This document shows, one piece after another, positions 46,501-59,934 of a stretch of DNA of 64,000 bases (positions are counted from its first letter, which is position 1; each line of letters begins with the position of its first letter). Made by a program: the position numbers and the translations under genes. The stretch covers positions 41,821,081-41,885,080 of the forward strand of contig OX485809.1 of the NCBI GenBank assembly GCA_950295325.1, read 5' to 3'. The notes under the pieces are model-generated. The model saw nothing but the letters and a program-made list of their open reading frames with translations, was not told where the DNA came from and did no database searches. This DNA comes from Polytrichum commune (taxonomy: Eukaryota; Streptophyta; Polytrichopsida; Polytrichales; Polytrichaceae).

Positions 46501-49500
46501 CAGCTTTTACTGGATCCCACGACTTCAGTATCTGTGGTGTTACAAATGGTGCAATGCAGTTCAGCAGGGATGCAAGTCATTATTCAACCTAGTTTTCAAA
46601 TGACAAATATGACTGCCTTTACACTACAGGTGAAGACATACCACACATACCTAGGTTGCCACATGTTCTGATTTGGCAGGAAATTGTTCCATGTATAAAT
46701 GAAGTAACAAGAATATGCTGTTATATGTGCAGGTACAGATAAGAGGGCTATTTCCCTCAAGTTTTCTAGCAGTTTTTCTTGGGTCAAATCCAGGATCAAT
46801 GTTTAAAGCAAAGTCAGAGACAGATGCTCTTTGTCCATATTCGGAAGGAGATCTTTCGTACCCACTGCTGCCAAGTTGTTTGAGAAAGCTGCGCAAAGAA
46901 ATTCTTCTTGCTACTCAATTGGTGCGGCAGTCAGGGAAGCAGGCAACAATGCGTGTCTTAGTTGAGGGTGATAAAGGGTGGTCTGCATGGGCACCCCTAG
47001 AAGCAACTTTTGCATCCTCTAAGTTGCTCTTAAAGAATGATCATGTGGATTGGAAGAGGACTGGTGGAATAGTCCCCCCTTCTTCACCTGTTGTGTGTTT
47101 GGAGTATATCAGACCCAACAGTGATAGCAAAGGGCAGATGAGTGTCATTTTGTGGCCTCTGTTTTACATTGAAAACAAGCTCTTTCGGTCCTTATCACTG
47201 CAAGTGGGCTTACAAGGATCGGATGTTGTTCTGTGGGAGCTTGAACATAATATGGAGGCACCTGTAGGTGTAACAATGTCTGGGCGACAATATCTTTTGG
47301 CCAAAGTTGGGCCATCCTCAGGAATTGGTGATAGGGTCAAGAGGAAAGGGGAAGGTCCAAATGAGGCATCAGAGCAGTCGATTAAAGGTGCAGCTCATGA
47401 AGCATTGGAAAGTACAGAATATGCTAAGTGTGAAGAGAGTTACAAGTCGAAACCCATACTCTTAACAGCAAGTAACTTTCGAACTGGTGCAAGATTTGAC
47501 ATCTCTTACCAGGAGCTGCCTCCTGTTGGATCTCATGACACAGTGGTGTTTTCTTCCCTGAAGACTGGTCACTCTGTAAGTCCAACCTAAATTCACACTT
47601 CAACCCATTGTTTACTGTTTAGATGTTATGTGCTCTAAGCCTGACAACTTATTAAAATTACCCATAATGTAGTTCATTAATCGGTTTCTTATAGTCTTTG
47701 GAATCTAATATGGTTTACGTTGGTTTATTTCAGGCTTTTAGCTGCATTCTGAGGACCAGTTTGTATAAAGAAGGACTCCCGACCATCCTCCTCTCCTTTT
47801 TACCAATCGCTGTACTCCACAACCACTACTTCCTACCCATGGCTGTCAGAGATGCCTGGTTGCCTCCTGAATCAATTGTAGGAGCTTCCGCATTGCCTGG
47901 TGGAAAATCAGCATTTTCTTTTCAAGGTTTGCATAGGCAACAATCTGGGAATAAAGTCTGTATTGGTTTCAGACTTGGGGACTTGTATCAGCAGAGGCCT
48001 GTTGACGACAATCCACTCATGTGGGATGATCCGAAAGGGGGGAGCTCATGGAATAAGTGGGTATGGTCCACCTCTTTGGAAGTGGAAGCTGATTCTATTC
48101 AGGAGGTGACACTAGGCAAAGGTCACATTGCTTCTCACTTCCTTGTGCGGACTAGAATTACAAGGTAAGCTTGGTATTATTTTCCCCTTTTGAGTGTTTT
48201 TTGTCTTATGTTAATTATCAATTAGTGCAAGCCTTTGGTCGTTTAGTGTTATTCTGTTACTCACCTTTTCCTCTGTCCATAGAAAGACTTTGAGCTCCTC
48301 CATTCATTTTGATCTTGGGACCCATCCTATTATCCTGGTTACAACTCAAATTGGCTCCTCTTCACCAAGTTCATCCAGTTTTACCTGAACGTAGAATTTA
48401 GGAAACTTGTCAATGGCAGATAGTGATTGTGTTTCATCAAGCAGAGGCTGGGCAGTCATGGTATTGATGTTCTGTGATACCTTTTTTTGCAGGTATAATG
48501 TTGATGATGAATCTGATGCATGCATGTGTATTCACTTAGCTGTATATCCTGTCACCCTGGTTTCCAACTTCACAGGCCACACTGTTCGGTTTATGTTCAA
48601 TGGGGAGGTTAGGACTAGCTTTTGGGATTTTGCTGACAAGACCAAATTCTCTCCACTAGTAGCTCCTATCTATGCTGGGAGTGGAAACACACAGGAGGGC
48701 AACCTAGTACATCTATTGGTGTCTCGTTGTGAAGGGCAAGGGTTCCATGTCAACTCCAAAGAGGATAGGAAAACTTTGATTTGCAATGGAGCACATCAGA
48801 ACATGAAACCAGCGGAAGAGGGAAAGGAAGAGGTAAGGGCTCAAGGGTTGGAACATTGGAGGAATGTAGAAATATCTCAGGTGCAAGAAGACCAATATTT
48901 TATATCTGAAGGTATCGACCTATGTAAACCTGTACATCTATGTCGGCTCATGCTCTTTTCTGGAAGTGACAGGAAGCATGCAATGATGCTCACTTACAGT
49001 TTAGGTGTAGTTGACAGACAATATCATTTTCTCATTCAAAGGGACCCATACCCACCATGCATTGTCCTCAATAATACTGATTACCTCTTGGAAGTTAAAG
49101 GAGCAAAGGCGGATTCTTTGGCAGTAAGAATGGAAGCATATTCAAGATTAGATTTTGATCTGGAAGGCTTAGAAGTGAGGGAACCAGAGGGGATTCTAGA
49201 TCTCGATGAGTTGTTTCTGGCACACATGAAAAGGGAGCACAAAGCTAGTTGGTTGCGCATAAGGGCTGTGGGTCATGTCTGGTCAGAACCAATTCACTTG
49301 GGATCACAGACTTCCTTGACGTATGTTGGTTCCCTCAGTGGATCAGTAAAACTCTCTGTAAAAGTGGAACAATTGGGACCTACCTTCTATATCCACGTTG
49401 AACCACTTGAAGAACATGAGGCACTTTCACGCAGTGAATTAGAGACCAAGGGCACCGATTTCAAGGACATCAGGATCACTGCGCACATTGAAAAGCTAAG

Positions 49501-52500
49501 GGTGTCGATTTGGGATGATGACATGTGCGCTTTGAGGGGTCCAGTTACCTCAGGAAAGAGGCGAACCAAGCAAGATGGTATGAATCCCCCAGGAACTGAA
49601 GAAGTCTGTGTCGTTACTTTGGAGAAGGTGTCCTTTGCAGGTTTACAATCTCTAAAATATTCGTCCCTGAGGGGAATTCCAGTGGTGTCTGTACAGAAGA
49701 TGTATCTGTCACTAGCATCCTTGCAAGTTGATATGCAGCTGGACGACTCAGAATTACCTGTCTTGTTGTCTGCTGGACATAAGCCTTCCTCTGTTAGTTC
49801 ACGAAACCCTAAGGAGTTGCCAGATGACAATTCATTAAGGGTCGTGTTAGAATTCTGTAAAATTGTAGGAGAGAGTGACTCCCTTCCATCAGCATGGCTG
49901 GAAGACCTACAGGTGTTCATCACACCTCTTACTGTAAATATAGATAATGCAACATGTGGGCTTGCTCGGCGGCTAGGGAGCTCTTCATCACGCTCTTCAT
50001 TGGTCACATCAGGGAGTGAAACTGATGAGAAAGGGAGTGAGGCCGGTGACCCCCCAGAACACTTCAATCAATTTCTAAATCTAGAGCCTCAGTTTTATGT
50101 TAGAAACTTGCACATAGACCGTGTGAAGTTTTTGGTCACTCTACGAATAGCACGACCAGTACTTATAAACACACATCAAGCGCCTGTTTCATTGGCATCC
50201 TTTAAAGTTAAGGAGTCGCACTTCCCACTGGTAGTGCTAATCAGAGGACTTCTAGCACATTATACTACGCAGGCAGTGGTAAACGCACCAGGGGTACTAG
50301 GGTCAATGGATATATTGTTGAATGTAACAGGTCTCGTGAAAGGTATTCAAGCAGGACTTAATGACTTACTTAGGCTGCCACTTCGTGGGATTCAATACGG
50401 CCCACATGGTTTCCTGTTTGGTTTGGGAGCCGGAGGATTCTCTCTTGTTCGACACATCTCAGTTTGGACTTTCACCTCTATTGCAGGTGCACCACTACCT
50501 TATCCATTTTAAGCTAGTATGATAGTGTCATGTTTTAGTATTAGCATGTCGCATATTGGCCTCCTTACCTTGTTCATCATGCAAGTATACGGATTAAGAA
50601 TGGGTGTGATTCCGCCTCCAGATATTTTTGATGAAATTCCGAGTGATTTTTTATTTTATTACAGAGAGGACACTGCCTTTCCCTAATTGATTCCTTTTCC
50701 TCTAAGAAAGTGGGTACGAAAGCTAGAACATGCACAATGTTTCCTCTTGAATTTGAATGGATAAAGCTACAGGTAATGGTCTTCGTGGACAATGTGGGAC
50801 GAGACAGCATCTTACCTCATATGTTCACTTTGTCAGAAGAGATTGATTGCTACACAAATACCAGCTAATGTGTAGTTGACATTACTTTTGCAGGCTTACT
50901 AGTCTAGGTTGATGTGTACACTTTCAGGGACATTGTCAATCATTCCATACACCTGCTTGGACGTTGTGACTTTTCCGAATTCCAGCATGAAATCTGATTT
51001 ATCTTGGATGTAAATTTGGTTCAGATGATTCGCTTTAAACTTGTGAGTCTAACACTCCATGTCCATTACAGGGTTTGCTTCAACACTAGCCCAAGTCTTG
51101 GACTCAGTGTACTCAGATGTGCCAGCCGCTGCACCTGCTGGTAATAGCTTGTCAAGGGGCTTCATCGGATTCGGCCAAGGTGTAGCTAGGGGAGTGTCAG
51201 GCATTGTCCTTACACCCATGCGAGCAGCAAATAGAGGACGGTCAAGCTTCTTCCTTGGTGTAGGCAAGGTATGCACAGAACCTCCAAGTATTGTTCTATG
51301 TTAGTGGATCTCATGCTGTAACTAACCAGACTGTGGAAGCCGCATGTCTACCCTGCAAAGTGGTTGAAAGCCAACGAGTCCATGCACTGTGCTACTCAAG
51401 GAGAAGAAAAATCAAGAATCTCTCTATATTCTGGAACAGAAGCAGTGCTCAATTTCCAAGCCTTTCAGAGAGGAAAGTCAAACTGCTCTTCTTTAATTGC
51501 ATCTGAGATGCACCTCTTAGGCCCTCATAGGCATTTAGGGGTTCAGTCTCTCACTTACTGTGAGAGATCTTTCTGATGGGTTAGAGGTTTCCTTTTCTTT
51601 TCCTCTGGTGCATATTGGATCATTTCTGGGTGGGTTTTAATAATCAGATCTGAATGTAAAGTACAAGCCTGAAGGTTAGGATCCTCTGCAGGGACTGGTG
51701 GGAGCTGTTGCAGGACCTGTTAGTGGCGCTCTGCAACTTGTGGCTCATACCTCCCAAGGCCTTGTTGGTACAGGAGGGGCTCCTGCTGCATCTGCATCAA
51801 GTACAGAGGCATTACTTGAGCAGGATGTGGCCGATATTCAGCAGTCTCTACGAACCCTTCTAAGGACACGCAGCTCACGTTTGCGATTTGAGCGACAAAT
51901 TCTCAGAGGCACTCTGGAAAAGTGCGTCAGCTCACCAGTCATTTTTTATGATTCAGATTCAGAATGAATGGATGCTATTCTTTTAGTAGGGGATACAATA
52001 TCTTGCATTGTGAAGTGCTGCGAACTTGGGCTTGCATTCAAAGGGTGCCATCCCTGGTCATGGTTCTGAAACTGCTCCAGTTTGTATGAATTTGGCTTCC
52101 TTCAGATGCTAAATAAATAGACTGGCAATGTTCAAAGGCCTCCGCCCCCTTATGGTAGTTCTGGAGCTGTTTCATTTTCCCCGCATGTTACTTCCTACAG
52201 ATGCTAAATAACACGTTTGGCATGTTCCAAGGGCTCCGCCCGTGTGGTGGTTCTCAAGATGTTTCAATTTCTTTGAAATTTTCTTCCTACAGATGTTAAA
52301 TAATAGTCTTGCACATATTCGAAGGGAAATGTCTCTTGTGATTTTTAAGCTGTTTCAATTCCTTGGCATTTACCTCCTACAGATGCTAAAACATTGTCTG
52401 GCATGGTTTGTTATTAATTTTCCTAGGTATGTTGGACACACGGAGGTTTCATCACTGATCTATACAAGTGGAGTGGAACAAAGTCCAACTCTGTTGCAGA

Positions 52501-52796
52501 ATCCGGTGTTACTCCTCAGCAATATGAGCATCCGTGCGTTAGAGGATGGGGGCACTCTGGAAACAGCCAATCTGTGTCTCCATGAGCTAGTTATTGACGA
52601 GGATGTGGTTTCCCGAACACTGACTATATACGGAGCAACAGGTGTCACGTTATTTTCCAAAAGAAATGGGACCGTTTGTGATGTACAGGAAGGACTGCAG
52701 CTGTATGTGCAACTAGATGAGGCTGCCTGGAGGCACTGGGTTCCTCTTCTCCGAGACGCTGTCCCAAGAAAACGGTCTTTGCAATCTAGCCACTAG
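34534..52796 (+). CDS. VPS13B-like: VPS13B/COH1-type bridge-like lipid transfer protein
   Basis: 22 exons: 34534-34569, 35455-35575, 36062-36274, 36506-36678, 37094-37190, 37456-37806, 38106-39337, 39817-40039, 40768-40876, 41076-41694, 42113-42268, 42379-43047, 43396-44060, 44582-45146, 45600-45996, 46292-46629, 46733-47575, 47734-48164, 48493-50486, 51072-51268, 51692-51921, 52427-52796. All have GT-AG borders and matching phases, and sum to 10,029 nt (3,342 aa). The N-terminus (RKYIKDP, IKIPWTKLATDPIEVVLDTV) and residues 124-180 (WMGTLLERALTNVSVRVNN, WERAFL) track VPS13B rather than VPS13A/C. Residues about 1,860-2,640 show six VAB repeats, each with a conserved Asn (VENA, MTNMT, IENKL, LHNHY, VSNFT, LNNTD). 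Residues about 3,000-3,190 are the ATG2_C/DH-like helices (GSMDILLN, GLNDLLRLPLRGI, GVGKGLVGAV), followed by a PH-like end. The family moves phospholipids between membranes at contact sites. Human VPS13B is about 4,000 aa, so this version is shorter. Confidence 0.88.
52010..52400 (+). repeat. About 92-bp tandem repeat in intron 21 of the VPS13B-type gene
   Basis: CAGATG(C/T)TAAA recurs at 52103, 52198, 52290 and 52380 (spacing 95, 92 and 90 bp). Each is preceded by a pyrimidine-rich CTTCCTACAG- or CTTCCTTCAG-like tract and an AGCTGTTTCA(A/T)TT-like block. A more diverged first unit starts near 52010. The array ends just before the true acceptor at 52426. Each unit carries a credible 3' splice site. 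Confidence 0.8.
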
Positions 52797-55700
52797 CTAA
52801 TTGTACCTCATCGGTGATTCAACTGACACAATTTTTTCCAATCGGAAAGCAGAGCAGGTTCTGCAGCCAGCCAGCAGTCTACTTTCGTTTCAGCTGCAGG
52901 ATAGGTACCTACTCCTGCCGTCATTTGAGAACGTTTTTGCTTCAATGTCATCTAGTGCTAGCTCAACATTTAGCTAGTGATTCATTCAACGCGTCATTCA
53001 ACCTTTTAGGTCTTGCAACTAAAAAATATAGGCATCAACTCAATGCTGCGGTTTATGTGATTGAAGGAATGTGATTCAGTGTTGGTATATGAATTCAGAG
53101 GATTGTGATAATATCATGAGTTGCATGATATACTCAGATGTCAACAGAGTCACTCATCTGCAAGAAATGTGTTGTGAGCCCAGAATGTTAATAGTATTAC
53201 AAGTATTAAAATGTTTGTGGGATTTGCTCTAACATCTACAGGTGTTGTGCAGGAACAATGCAGTGAAGAGCTGAAGGATGTAAGAGTGGACTCACAACTG
53301 AGAAGAAACTTCATGCAGTTGAGAAGGCCACCTACTTCCTGCAGACAATATCTTTACAATAATGAAATTGTTGCGTGGTGTTGTCATTAGGCGACATCTA
53401 CTTCCGGAAGCTCAAGCCCTTGATTGCAGCCATAAGTTTCTTTTCGTCTCATAGATGCTAGATGAAATGCTCTGAAATTCCATCATGTCTAATGAGGAAA
53501 GGAGGCGTTGGCGCTTGTACATCTACAAACTAGATAGAACAGTATCCATGGTGTTTTCACCCACATGCAAGCTGCCTTCACAACACAATTATACATTTAT
53601 AAAAGAACTGTTGTTAGCTGATCAGGCTACAAGAATTTAACAAAAGGATTTGTTGTAGAGATCAAGTTCATTTGTTTGGCGTGTGCATTCTGAAAGCTGC
53701 AATTAAGTGTGTTCTATCCAATCAGGGCCAATGATCCAATATGGAAACTGAAGTTTGCCTATGAGCAATGAAAACTTCAAAAGCAGCATGCCAGGCCTTC
53801 AAATTGGTTATCATCCATATTGAGACTCCGGACCAAAGTGATGTAGATTATGAGTTCCTGAAAGCCAATGCCCATGGCAGCATCCACTCACCACGAAGGA
53901 AATCCATGCACCCTTACATGAAGCTCTGGTGCATCCTTCTGCTGGTCTTCACTGGGTCACCCACCTCCTTGAAAACTTGGTAAGTGTTCCTGGGCTTCTA
54001 AGAGTCCAGCCGCACATCCCAGCTAAGGCTCCGGTTAGCATAAGTAACCACTCAAATTACTTATCTTGTGCCCACACTGCCTAGTTAAGAGTGTTAGCTA
54101 ACATATGAGGTAGCTAATGTATGTGAGCTAATCTATCTCATGGCTGCACCACCCAGTTAAAATTAAGGTTTGAATAAAAGTTATCAAAATAGAAATTAGC
54201 TAACTTTTGGGACTTTGCTTTTGTGAAGAAATCTTAATGCATCCATACCCCTAATGCTAATTAAATTTTACAAATGAGTAGCCCAAGTTTTTGTCTTGAA
54301 TACCTGCCTTTCATTTTCCCCATCTCTTCTATGTTCCGCACCTCTTGGCATGCCAAAATGAGTTTGGCCCCCAATGAATTGATATAGAATGTTCTTGTTC
54401 AAACCTCCACACCTACTCCAAGCATGCACTTAAATCCTACCAAACATGGAAAGTTTCATATTGTATGCAAACAACCGACTCGCAACCAAAACTCCAGTTG
54501 AGTTAAAAGGAAAACTCTAGTATCCAGGTCCAAGGTCTTGTAGTTGCTTACAATCCATCAAGGGTTCTAGGTTTAGCACATCATCCATGCCCAACCCAAT
54601 ACCCAACCAACTACTACCACCATGACACAAACCTTTTGACTAGGCCATCTCAATTGCAACCCATATTTATACCAACCAATTACCGATGACAATTTCCATT
54701 GCAATTTCCACTACCTTGGAGGGTTCATTTGAACAAGGATTCTTCTAATGGTGTCACACATAAACTCACTCACCGATGACCATTGATTCTATGGACATCA
54801 AACATGTCTACTTATTTCATACCGATCCATATATACTAAATTCCAAAATTATTTTAAAAATCTAAGCATATTACACTAGTATGTGCAATTAGATTGTTCC
54901 ACGCTACTTTATTTGGAATACTTATCACCACAAGCTACAAAATACTTTTTAGACATATTTATTTGTTTATTGTGGTTGCTATATGGTTAAAGTAACAAAG
55001 TTATAAGTTTTTGTACTATGATTTTCCTTTGTAAAGAGGCAACCTATTTGTGATGGCAAACTAATTGCATTATCGATTTAGATATGACATGGTGTGGGGC
55101 ACACAATTCATCATAAAATTACCACAATGAATGTTAAAGTAATTGTCGTGGACCATATTTTCTTTTATACTATCATTTTTTTCTCAATAACATTTATTAT
55201 TACGAGTCATATGATTTTTCATGAATGTAAGATAAAGTGAAGGTCAACAAACAAAAACAAGTGGCATAGGCAATATCGTAGAGTGATGTTTAGTCCAGCA
55301 CTTGTTTGAGTGCCGAAAATTAATCTCCACGTCAAGATTGAGCACGGTCTTAACCAATGTGGATTCAACATGTGGCAAAATCCTTCCTAGAATAATTATT
55401 TTGTGTCAAACCAAATAACACCCTACAATGTGACAACATGCACTAACACAAGAGGTTTCAATACTCTATAATGAAACAATACATCATATTGAAAATAACA
55501 TATGTCAACTTAGAGGATGACTTTAGTTTGTAATGATCACTCTCATTTACTAAAAATGTAAGTTACATTGGGGGGGGTGGCAAGCATGGTAAAGTGGGCC
55601 AAAAAAATGTTCTAGTATACTAACCAAATTTGTTTTTTGGTCAAATGCCTAAAAGTAGTAACAAAGTGTTGTTTAAATTTTATTTAATCTTTCATGATGA

Positions 55701-58700
55701 ACTCTATTATTGTGTTAGTTATTCAAATGTAGAATATAAAGTTGAGATCTTCAAAACTTATCATCAAAAGTGATGCTCAAAAGCAAATGTTTGAATCTGG
55801 TTTTGGACGTAAATTTCACGACCCTAAATATTTTGAAGTTGAGAATTCTTCATGTTTCTTGAAATTATTATTAAATTGAGGCATCATTAAATAAAAATTT
55901 ATAGAAACGATCAATTGAATGTAATTTTATCATATTGTAAGTAAATTTTAGACAATGTCTTGCTTGATATTGCCTACTTGCACACCACTTGCACCGTAAA
56001 ATACATAGACTTTTCTACAATTTTTTTTGTCATCATAAATTTCTTGGCTTTATAGGTCAATATGTTTTTAAATGTTTTTGAATTTTTATTTTCACAAGAA
56101 TCAAAGCTAGTGCATAGTTTTAAATCATTTTCATTTAAACCTAGGCAAGGATCATGAGTTGTCCACTTTACCATGCTTGCATCATAGGATTCAATATTAT
56201 TGGCTCCACATGGCACACGACATCGTTAGGCAAACGGGTGGACAATCCCACCAATGGTCATAAAGAGCATAAACTACTTGTAGATTGATAGCAAATTGGG
56301 CAGATTTTGCCCAATAATTAATTAATGTCAAAGACAAGGGCTTAGGTAGTCCGTAAAGACATTCATGAAGAATTAGGCAAATATGTATATGTATATTTAT
56401 TCATTTAGGCACATAGCATGTCCTACATGCAAGTTCATGTATTGTAACTTATTTTTTCATTCATTCATGGCAGTTAGGTACGCGATGTTAGCTAGCCTCG
56501 AGGGCTTAGGTTAAGCCATCTCACTATGCTAATCAGAGTTGTGAATCATGTTTATTATCGTTTTGTGCTCATGTTCAGTAGAGGTGGTTTGAGAAGATGC
56601 ATGGCATGACTAAGAGCCGAAGACAAATTACTCATGTGTTCCATCCCATTGACAAGGATGAGAGATTATCGAGCGTTGAAGGTGATGTTGAAGTTTTGAA
56701 TGCTTAAGTTGAGAGAAATCGTCTTGGAAAGATTGGAGAGTTTCCTAAAATTTAGGCTTTTTGATGATTATTTTTTCATTCAGCTAGTCCATTCAACCCA
56801 ATCATTTTCAAAAACAAATTAGGCTTAATTACTTTGAATTATGTTCCACCCAACCTGCTATCAACCTAAAGTAATCTACATGTATGCAGGCTGCCATTGT
56901 GGGCAATCTGACCCAAATTTCATGTGTCCATTTGGGCCATCACTGTTTGAATGGCAAATTATTGCCACCGTGTACTAATGAAATTATGTATGGAGTTGCC
57001 CACGGTGACTAGAAATTATCTTGGCCGGGAGAGATGTTATGTAAATTATATCTACATTTGGATATCGCCGCAACTGCATGTTTATGAGCTTCATCAAATG
57101 TAACTTGCATGCTTTCCTTTTTGGTTATGGGACCCACATTGGCATATCCCTGCTTTAACCTTAACATCCCGAGGGGCCATTTTTCAGCTTATGAATGACT
57201 CTGGAAGGCAACTGCATCTAAAAGGAAGGTGCTAGGAAGGTCACAATAGACATCATTGTGTTTCTCATGAGATTTCCTTGGTAGTGGCGTTGATTTCTCT
57301 CTAATATGAATAGATGGTTGTTCACAAAAAAAATTCTAAAGTCATAGTGGACTAACTTTTGCCTTTGTTGATACATTACTATGTATAATAGTTTCGTATT
57401 ATTTTGATTATTATTATTTTTCTTACCTCAAAGTGTATATTTATTCTTTATATAACCTTGAGAGTTTCGACCATAATTTCATTGTGTATGTTTATCACAA
57501 TTTCTAGAACTTAAATGATTATAAATTGAACATTAACAATATATGAAAGGGGATTGTTAAATCGATCATGTAGTGCAATGGTTACAACAAGCACAATCAA
57601 TATGTAATTTGTCAACTAGGCTCTAACTTGTCATCCAAGTTGGCCAAGTTTTATTAATTTTAACACAAAGCTAGTACCTTGCTCATGTTCAAGTGTGTGA
57701 TGAAAAATCAAATTTTGACAGGTCATGACAAAGCCACTCATCTTTGTGGTCATTTTAACAAACTACGTGGTCGATTTAACAATTCCCTATGAAAACTACT
57801 AAATATTGCTACCATATTGATGGGATCTTAAAATCATTAGCAACAACTTTTCTTCTAGGTACATTAAAAATAAAAATTGAGTTGTAGAAAACCTACTTTT
57901 TAGCTTATCTAATGAAACCACAATATCCTCCAAGAAGTTAAGGGGTAATCAACACGGCAACGTAGACACTCATGTACAAAGTACCAGCACATGTGAGGCA
58001 TGGTGACCCAAGAATGAGACAATTGGCATGTGCATCTTAGATGGAGTTACTAGAGTGTCTACTCAAACATACATTCTAGCCTCCTTACTATCATGCCCGT
58101 GGCAATCAACATGCATGTATTATTAAGGAGGTATGTAGTGTTAACATGGATGCATGATAATAGAGAATTAGTGCAGTGGGTGGCATTATAGATAACACAA
58201 AGTCAAAATTGCAATATTGACAATAATGACAATGATGACGACATGATGTGTGCAAGCGCATGATTTGAATTTATTTTTGTGGATTATTCTAATGTCAAAA
58301 CCCGTAGTATATAGGAGGGCAATGAGACAACAAAGAAGGAGATTTAAACTGAGAACATCTCATCCCTAGGGTTTTGGGGTATAAGAGGAGTGACATTAAG
58401 GCTCGGGGGGGGGGGGGGTAGTCATTGGTTGGAGTAGCAATATACGTGCGAACAAATGATAGGGTATTTTAAAAACATGGGGGCAAAAAATTATAAATGG
58501 ACTTAAGAGTAATATAGGGTATCAAAAATGGCACTGGACATCTTTAAAGTACTATAGGGTATGGAATAATAGGTAATTTGAAATTATAAGTAATGAAAGC
58601 CATTTTTCTATTAACCCAAAATAGAATTTTACATAATGATAGCATGTGAAAAAAAGAAGAGAATTGAAAATAATACCCCCTATAAAATAGTGGTTGTTCG

Positions 58701-59529
58701 CACCTATATCCTTAACTTTTTTACACACTACCCCCCCCCCCCTAGCATTAAGGAGGGTGATATTATGGAGGTTGGGGTGTACAAGCTTTGTATGACAACA
58801 TTCGTGGGCCACTAAACTACTATGGATTGCTTAAGGTACCGAGGCCTTAAAGTGACACTTTAAGAAACTTTTGCTATTTCAAAAAGGTTAATTAGCTTGG
58901 ATTTTTTTCAAAAAAAGTAAATAATTCATATGCAACCTACAAAAATTCTCAAAGTCCTCTTAAGGAAAGAGCCTTTTACTATCAACTAGGGAGGGGGGGG
59001 GGGTGCCCTATTGATGTTGGATTGCTAAATGAGAATCACACAAATTCATCTTTGTTGCAGGTGACGATCTTCTATTAAATGAAGGCGTTGTCCCTCTTTT
59101 GTGGATCACTTCTTACACTACCTCGTTGTGTGGATAGATTCCCAATTAGCCATTGTGATTGGGCAAAGTTGGTGCTCCTCCGAAAACATTCTTGCATCCT
59201 TCTAAAATTGCTATTACGAATGACCGAAGTGGTGCGATTTTATATTTAATGCTACATATGATTATTCACTTTTAACAATGACTGACTTGATGGCAACGTT
59301 GCATTCACTTGTTGATGGCTTAAGAATCAAAAACATGTGTCACCAAAAGGAAGGTGTTAATTTAAGGCCTCAATGCCTTGGTTATGCTATGGTTTTTTTT
59401 TTAATCTTAATGTGGCTCACAATATTTTTCTTCTTCGGCACAACCTTGTCTCATAGGCCAAAGAAAGGCACACTATCCCTGGAGCACAAAACGAGTGTAG
59501 ACGGCACATAAAGCTCGTATGCCCAAGCA
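52797..59529. other. Intergenic, AT-rich, no gene recognised
   Basis: The first kilobase may include the 3' UTR of the VPS13B-type gene. The open frame at 53768-53983 has no recognisable motif. Homopolymers: G at 58405-58418 (14), C at 58731-58742 (12) and G at 58993-59003 (11). No transposon coding remnants, tRNA or rRNA seen. Confidence 0.55.
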
Positions 59530-59754
59530 GTGATCGGGGAGATTTTTGGGCATAACCGGTTGAAATCCTAGTGTTTGCAAGTCCAACCAGTTACATGATG
59601 ACATCCTCCGGTTTTCCTGTATTAAATTGGGGTATATTCCATAAATTCCTCTAAAATGATCGGTAATTATCCTGCAGTGTTGAACTTCAACCGGTTATTT
59701 CTCCAACTCAACCAGTTCATCTGTAACTAACTGCCGGTTCTCCCCGATCATAGC
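59530..59754. mobile_element. Mutator-like MITE with 9-bp target duplication
   Basis: GCCCAAGCA lies directly outside both ends (59521-59529 and 59755-59763). The termini are inverted: GTGATCGGGGAGAT on the left, and GCTATGATCGGGGAGAACC as the complement of the right, sharing TGATCGGGGAGA. A 9-bp duplication points to a Mutator-like origin. The interior (225 bp) has several CAACCGGTT or CCAACCAGTT motifs in both orientations and no coding. Confidence 0.65.
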
Positions 59755-59892
59755 GCCCAAGCAAACGGAGCATTCATTTTTTCCTTTATTGGCTTCATCT
59801 TCCTCCACATCTTCAAAGCTGAACAAGAGCATAGCCAACGGGGGAGTTCTTTTCGTTAATATTATGTGGCACATTTTTGCCATACTAAATTG

Positions 59893-59934
59893 AATATATA
59901 TATATAGTGTGTGTGTGTGTGTGTGCGCGTGTGT
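59893..59934. repeat. Compound (TA)n(GT)n microsatellite
   Basis: A TA run is followed by a GT run with a GCGC interruption near its end. It is non-coding and produces the Thr-His string seen in one antisense frame. Confidence 0.9.

Noticed and set aside
52797-59500. Search for tRNA, rRNA or snoRNA genes in the gene-poor stretch
   Set aside because: No tRNA arm set with B-box-like GGTTCGA sequence or other RNA gene signature was seen by eye; a covariance-model scan was not possible here.
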